Source: UBA5972 sp964600965 (GTDB lineage Bacteria; Pseudomonadota; Alphaproteobacteria; Rhodobacterales; Rhodobacteraceae). Taken from it: a stretch of DNA of 7,586 nucleotides. Of the stretch, positions 4,258 to 7,586 are shown piece after piece (position 1 is the stretch's first letter; each line of letters opens with the position of its first letter). The notes beneath the pieces are model-generated. The model was given only the letters and a program-made list of their open reading frames with translations. It did not search any database and was not told the origin of the DNA. A program made the translations under genes and the position numbers. The DNA is taken from assembly GCA_964600965.1 (NCBI GenBank), contig CAZRLO010000122.1, forward strand, positions 1-7,586, in the 5' to 3' direction.

Positions 4258-6044
4258 GTGTTTCAAGCTGAATCATCCTCTGGGCGCTGGACGCGCTGGA
4301 TGAACCGTTGGCACGCGCGGCGCGCGGCGCGCGGGCGTGCGGCGGCGGGATTTATTTCGCAGCCCGAGCCGCGCACTATTGGACGGGTGGCGCGCGGGCG
4401 GCAGTTATGCGCGGGCAATTTTTTGATCGCGGGCCATATGATCGAGGCGCCGGAGGCATCGATCTGGGACCTCGCGGTTCCAGATGCGGCATTCGAGTTT
4501 GAATTGCACGGATTCACCTGGCTGGACGATCTGGCCGCCGCAGGCGACGCGCTAGCGCGGCAAAAGGCGCAACGCTGGACCGAGGACTGGACCGCGCATT
4601 ACGGCGGTGGAACCGGGCCGGGCTGGACGCCGGAAAGCACCGGTCGACGGCTGATCCGCTGGATCAACCACGCGATATTTCTGCTGAACGCACAGGAGCG
4701 CGAGACCTCGGAGGCCTATTACCGCTCGCTCGGGCAGCAGACGATATTCCTCAGCCGCCGCTGGCACACGACCGCGCCGGGGGTGCCGCCGCGCCGAAGA
4801 TGGGCGGAGCCCGTACGCTTCNNNNNNNNNNGGCGCTGACCGGGCTGATCTATGCCGGTCTGGCACTGATCGGGATGGAGGCGCAGGCGGCCCCGGCGGT
4901 GGCAGCACTGGCGCGGGAATGCGAGGCGCGGATCGACCGTTCCGGTGGTATGCCCGGTCGCAACCCGGAAGAATTGCTGGAGGTTTTTACCCTGCTGAAC
5001 TGGGCGTCCTCGGCGCTTTCTGAAGCGGGGCAGATCCCGCCCAAAGCGCTGATCGGGGCGATCGAGCGGATCGCGCCGACGCTGCGGGCATTGCGCCATG
5101 CCGATGGCGGGCTGGCGCGGTTCCACGGCGGCGGGCGGGGCCTTGAGGGGCGGCTGGATCACGCGCTGGCCAGTTCCGGAGTGCGCACACCGGCGGAGAC
5201 CGGGCTGGCGATGGGGTTTGCGCGGCTGTCGGCAGGGCGCACGTCTTTGGTTATGGATGCCGCCCCTCCGCCGACCGGACCCGGGCAGGAAAACGCACAT
5301 GCCTCGACGTTGGCGATCGAGCTGACCTCGGGGCGTCGCCCGCTGATCGTCAATTGCGGATCGGGCCTGCCGTTTGGTCGAAAATGGGCGGTTGCCGGAC
5401 GCGCTACGGCGTCCCATTCGGTGCTGGAAATGGGCGGGGTATCGTCGTCGCGGCTTGGCGCGCGGCGCGGGTTCGGCAGGGGCCGTCACGACCTGTTGGC
5501 GGATGTGCCGCGCGATGTGCGGCTGCGGCGCAACGCCGATACCGGCGGTGTGGGCATTCTGGCCGGCCATGACGGCTATGTCGCCACTCACGGCCTGACC
5601 CATCTGCGCGCGGTCGATTTGTCGCTGAACGGGCGCGGGCTGGCGGGCGAGGATACGCTGGCGACCTTGGCCGATGCGCATAAGCGGATATTCGATGCCG
5701 CCCAGGACCGGGTGAAGCTGCAGGGTCTGGCGTTTAGGGTGCGGTTTCATCTGCACCCGGATGTGGATGCGGCAATCGACATGGGCGGGGCGGCGGTGTC
5801 TCTGGCGCTGAAAAGCGGCGAGATCTGGATTTTTCGCCATGACGGCGTGGCCCAAATGACGCTGGAGCCGAGCGTATATCTGGAAAAAGGCCGCCTGAAG
5901 CCGCGCGCGACAAAACAGATCGTTCTGTCTGCGCGCGCGATGCAGTATGCCACACGCATTCGCTGGACCTTGGCCAAGGCGCAGGATACGCCGAGCCACA
6001 TCCGCGATCTGGAGCGCGATGACAGCGAGATGATGAGCGAGTGA
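4258..6044 (+). CDS. Heparinase II/III family protein (split by an assembly gap)
   Basis: I read this as one gene of about 590 codons in two pieces. Bases 4258-4821 give 188 residues in one frame; 4833-6041 give 403 residues in another, separated by ten Ns. The N-terminal part has the helical toroid features of alginate lyase/heparinase-like proteins (FISQPEPRTIGRVARGRQL, IWDLAVPD, GWTPESTGRRLIRWINHA). The second part carries NPEELLEVFTLLNWASSAL, GGLARFHGGGRGLEG and then a beta-sandwich Hepar_II_III region: NAHASTLAIELTSGRRPLIV, ASHSVLEM, HDGYVATHGLTH, FRVRFHLHPDVDAAIDMGG, WIFRHDG, LEPSVYLEKGRLKPRATKQI. Family enzymes cleave uronate-containing polysaccharides by beta-elimination; the substrate here is unknown. 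No signal peptide is visible: the start is Arg/Trp-rich, not hydrophobic. The GTG at 4258 has AAGG nine bases upstream; ATG 4300 is an alternative. The stop is 12 bases before purH, so the two are probably co-transcribed. A true frameshift at the gap cannot be excluded. Confidence 0.85.
4822..4831. other. Assembly gap (ten Ns) inside the heparinase-like gene
   Basis: Ten undetermined bases interrupt the gene. The upstream frame ends in CGC TTC (Arg-Phe) directly before the Ns, and GGCGCTGACC (the end of a codon, then Ala-Leu-Thr) follows. For the two frames to join, the true gap must be 2 modulo 3 in length (2, 5, 8, 11 and so on), so a run of exactly ten is probably a placeholder. A two-base GA would restore R-F-E-A-L-T-G-L, which matches what I remember of the family here. 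Confidence 0.95.
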
Positions 6045-6047
6045 GGA
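6043..6047 (+). promoter_or_regulatory. Ribosome binding site of purH overlapping the upstream stop codon
   Basis: GAGGA starts within the TGA (6042-6044) of the heparinase-like gene and lies nine bases before the purH ATG at 6057. The arrangement suits translational coupling of the two genes. Confidence 0.75.
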
Positions 6048-6056
6048 CCCCCACCT

Positions 6057-7586
6057 ATGACTGATCTGCCGCCCGTGCGCCGCGCGCTGATTTCCGTGTC
6101 CGACAAGACCGGACTGGTCGAATTTGCCAGCGGGCTTGCCGAGCGCGGGGTCGAGCTGCTGTCGACCGGCGGATCGGCGGCGATGCTGCGCGAGGCCGGG
6201 CTGGCGGTGCGGGACGTGGCCGATGTGACCGGCTATCCGGAGATGATGGATGGCCGGGTCAAGACATTGCATCCGGCGGTGCATGGCGGTCTGCTGGCAA
6301 GGCGCGACGATGCGAGTCATGTGGCGGCGATGGCGGAGCACGGGATCGGGGCGATCGACCTGTTGGTGGTGAACCTCTATCCGTTCGAGAAGACCGTGGC
6401 GGCGGGGGACAGTTACGACACCTGCATCGAGAATATCGATATCGGCGGTCCGGCGTTGATCCGGGCGGCGGCAAAGAACCACAGGTTTGTTACCGTGGTG
6501 GTCGATGCGGACGACTACGGCGCGGTGCTGGCCGAGATGGACCGTAATGGCGGCGCGACGGGCACGGAATTTCGCCAGAAACTCGCGCAGACCGCATATG
6601 CGCGCACCGCGGATTATGATGCAGCGGTGTCGAATTGGATGGCCAAAGCTAACGGCGAGGACGCACCACGTCGCCGCGCATTCTCTGGCACATTGGCGCA
6701 ATCACTGCGCTACGGCGAAAATCCCCATCAGCGGGCAGCGTTTTACACCGACGGCACTGGTAGACCCGGTGTTGCCAGCGCGGTGCAGCATCAGGGCAAG
6801 GAACTGAGTTACAACAATATAAACGACACCGACGCGGCCTATGAGTTGATCAGCGAGTTCCGGCCAGAGAATGGTCCCGCATGTGCGATTATCAAACATG
6901 CCAATCCTTGCGGTGTTGCCCATGGCGCGACTTTGGCAGAGGCGTATCGCCGCGCCTTTGACTGCGACCGGACCAGCGCGTTTGGTGGTATCGTCGCACT
7001 GAACCAGCCGCTGGATGCGAAAACTGCGCGGGCGATAACAGAGATTTTCACTGAGGTTGTCATCGCCCCCGGTGCCGACGCCGAAGCACGCGCGATTTTC
7101 GCCGGTAAAAAGAACCTGCGTCTGCTTACGACCGAGCGGCTGGCCAATCCTGATCGGGTGTTGTTGTCGGTGCGGCAGGTATCGGGCGGGTTTCTGGTGC
7201 AGGACAAGGACAATGGCTGCATCTCGCCCACCGATTTGCGCGTCGTCAGCAAACGCGCGCCGACACAGGCGGAAGTGGCTGACCTGCGTTTCGCCTGGAC
7301 CATTGCCAAACACACCAAGTCCAACGCGATTGTCTATGCAAAAAACGGCGCGACAGTCGGTATCGGTGCCGGTCAGATGAGCCGGTTGGACAGCTCGACA
7401 ATCGCGGCACTAAAGGCGGAACGGATGGCCGAAGAGCTTGAATTGCCGGAAACGCCGGCGAAAGGCTCTGTGGTGGCATCGGACGCATTCTTTCCCTTTG
7501 CCGACGGGTTGCTGGCGGCGGCAGAGTCCGGGGCGACGGCGGTTATTCAGCCCGGAGGCAGCCTGCGCGACGACAAGGTGATCGCG
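6057..7586 (+). CDS. purH: Bifunctional AICAR formyltransferase / IMP cyclohydrolase PurH (3' end cut off)
   Basis: PurH carries out the last two steps of de novo purine synthesis: formylation of AICAR by 10-formyl-tetrahydrofolate, then cyclisation to IMP. The frame is open from ATG 6057 to the window edge, giving 510 residues; the E. coli protein has 529, so about 19 are missing. The N-terminal MGS-like cyclohydrolase domain (about 1-195) shows SVSDKTG (13-19), STGG (36-39), DGRVKTLHP (65-73), NLYPFEKT and ENIDIGGPALIRAAAKNH. The formyltransferase domain begins near LRYGENPHQ and contains ELSYNNINDTDAA and IIKHANPCG, with the catalytic Lys280-His281 pair. FDCDRTSAFGGIVALN, RFAWTIAKHTKSNAIVYAK and SDAFFPFADGL follow. 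All key motifs are intact. The start has GAGGA nine bases upstream, and the heparinase-like gene ends only 12 bases before it. Synonymous codon choice differs between the two domains (see findings). Confidence 0.96.
   Translation, partial: MTDLPPVRRALISVSDKTGLVEFASGLAERGVELLSTGGSAAMLREAGLAVRDVADVTGYPEMMDGRVKTLHPAVHGGLLARRDDASHVAAMAEHGIGAIDLLVVNLYPFEKTVAAGDSYDTCIENIDIGGPALIRAAAKNHRFVTVVVDADDYGAVLAEMDRNGGATGTEFRQKLAQTAYARTADYDAAVSNWMAKANGEDAPRRRAFSGTLAQSLRYGENPHQRAAFYTDGTGRPGVASAVQHQGKELSYNNINDTDAAYELISEFRPENGPACAIIKHANPCGVAHGATLAEAYRRAFDCDRTSAFGGIVALNQPLDAKTARAITEIFTEVVIAPGADAEARAIFAGKKNLRLLTTERLANPDRVLLSVRQVSGGFLVQDKDNGCISPTDLRVVSKRAPTQAEVADLRFAWTIAKHTKSNAIVYAKNGATVGIGAGQMSRLDSSTIAALKAERMAEELELPETPAKGSVVASDAFFPFADGLLAAAESGATAVIQPGGSLRDDKVIA

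Noticed and set aside
4258..6044. Programmed frameshift in the heparinase-like gene
   Set aside because: The frame change coincides exactly with ten Ns, so a gap of unknown true length is the simpler explanation.
4719..6701. Minus-strand open frame (660 codons) across the heparinase-like gene and purH
   Set aside because: It is a shadow frame: it runs through the run of Ns, has no domain I recognise and opposes strong coding evidence on the plus strand.
1..7586. CRISPR array, insertion sequence, tRNA/rRNA or defence system
   Set aside because: No regularly spaced repeats, terminal inverted repeats with a transposase, cloverleaf RNA genes or defence-type proteins were seen; all sizeable frames are explained by conserved housekeeping or family-assigned genes.

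Overview
This window reads as ordinary chromosomal, high-GC DNA from an alphaproteobacterium, most likely order Rhodobacterales (Roseobacter/Rhodobacter-type). That placement rests on recognised protein sequences (DapB, RbfA, TruB, a DUF1674 protein, RsmB, a heparinase II/III-family protein, PurH), on the gene order, and on a GC-rich double-hairpin element after truB of a kind I recall as common in this order. It is from memory; no search was possible. I see no phage, transposon, CRISPR, toxin-antitoxin or secondary-metabolite genes, no tRNA or rRNA, and no strong sign of an undescribed multi-gene system.

Layout, left to right. (1) The first ~55 bases hold the N-terminus of a probable DUF1643 protein on the minus strand, cut by the window edge. 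(2) Bases 98-181 hold tandem hairpins just downstream of truB. (3) rbfA and truB form a minus-strand pair, 3 bases apart, for ribosome maturation and tRNA modification. (4) A 101-bp divergent spacer with nested direct and inverted repeats separates rbfA from dapB on the plus strand (lysine/diaminopimelate synthesis). (5) A 227-bp convergent spacer follows with no recognised gene. (6) A small DUF1674 gene (SdhAF4-like, 59 codons) lies on the minus strand, divergent from rsmB. (7) On the plus strand come rsmB (16S rRNA m5C967 methyltransferase), a heparinase II/III-family gene interrupted by ten Ns, and purH (last two steps of IMP synthesis), which runs off the right edge with about 19 codons missing.

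Together the genes are mostly housekeeping: ribosome assembly and RNA modification (rbfA, truB, rsmB), lysine/cell-wall precursors (dapB), purines (purH) and probably succinate dehydrogenase assembly (DUF1674). The heparinase-like protein is the least understood: it has no visible signal peptide and is tightly coupled to purH. The points most worth checking are the assembly gap in that gene, the repeat-rich rbfA/dapB spacer, the hairpin element after truB, and the apparent lack of a Shine-Dalgarno site in front of rbfA.
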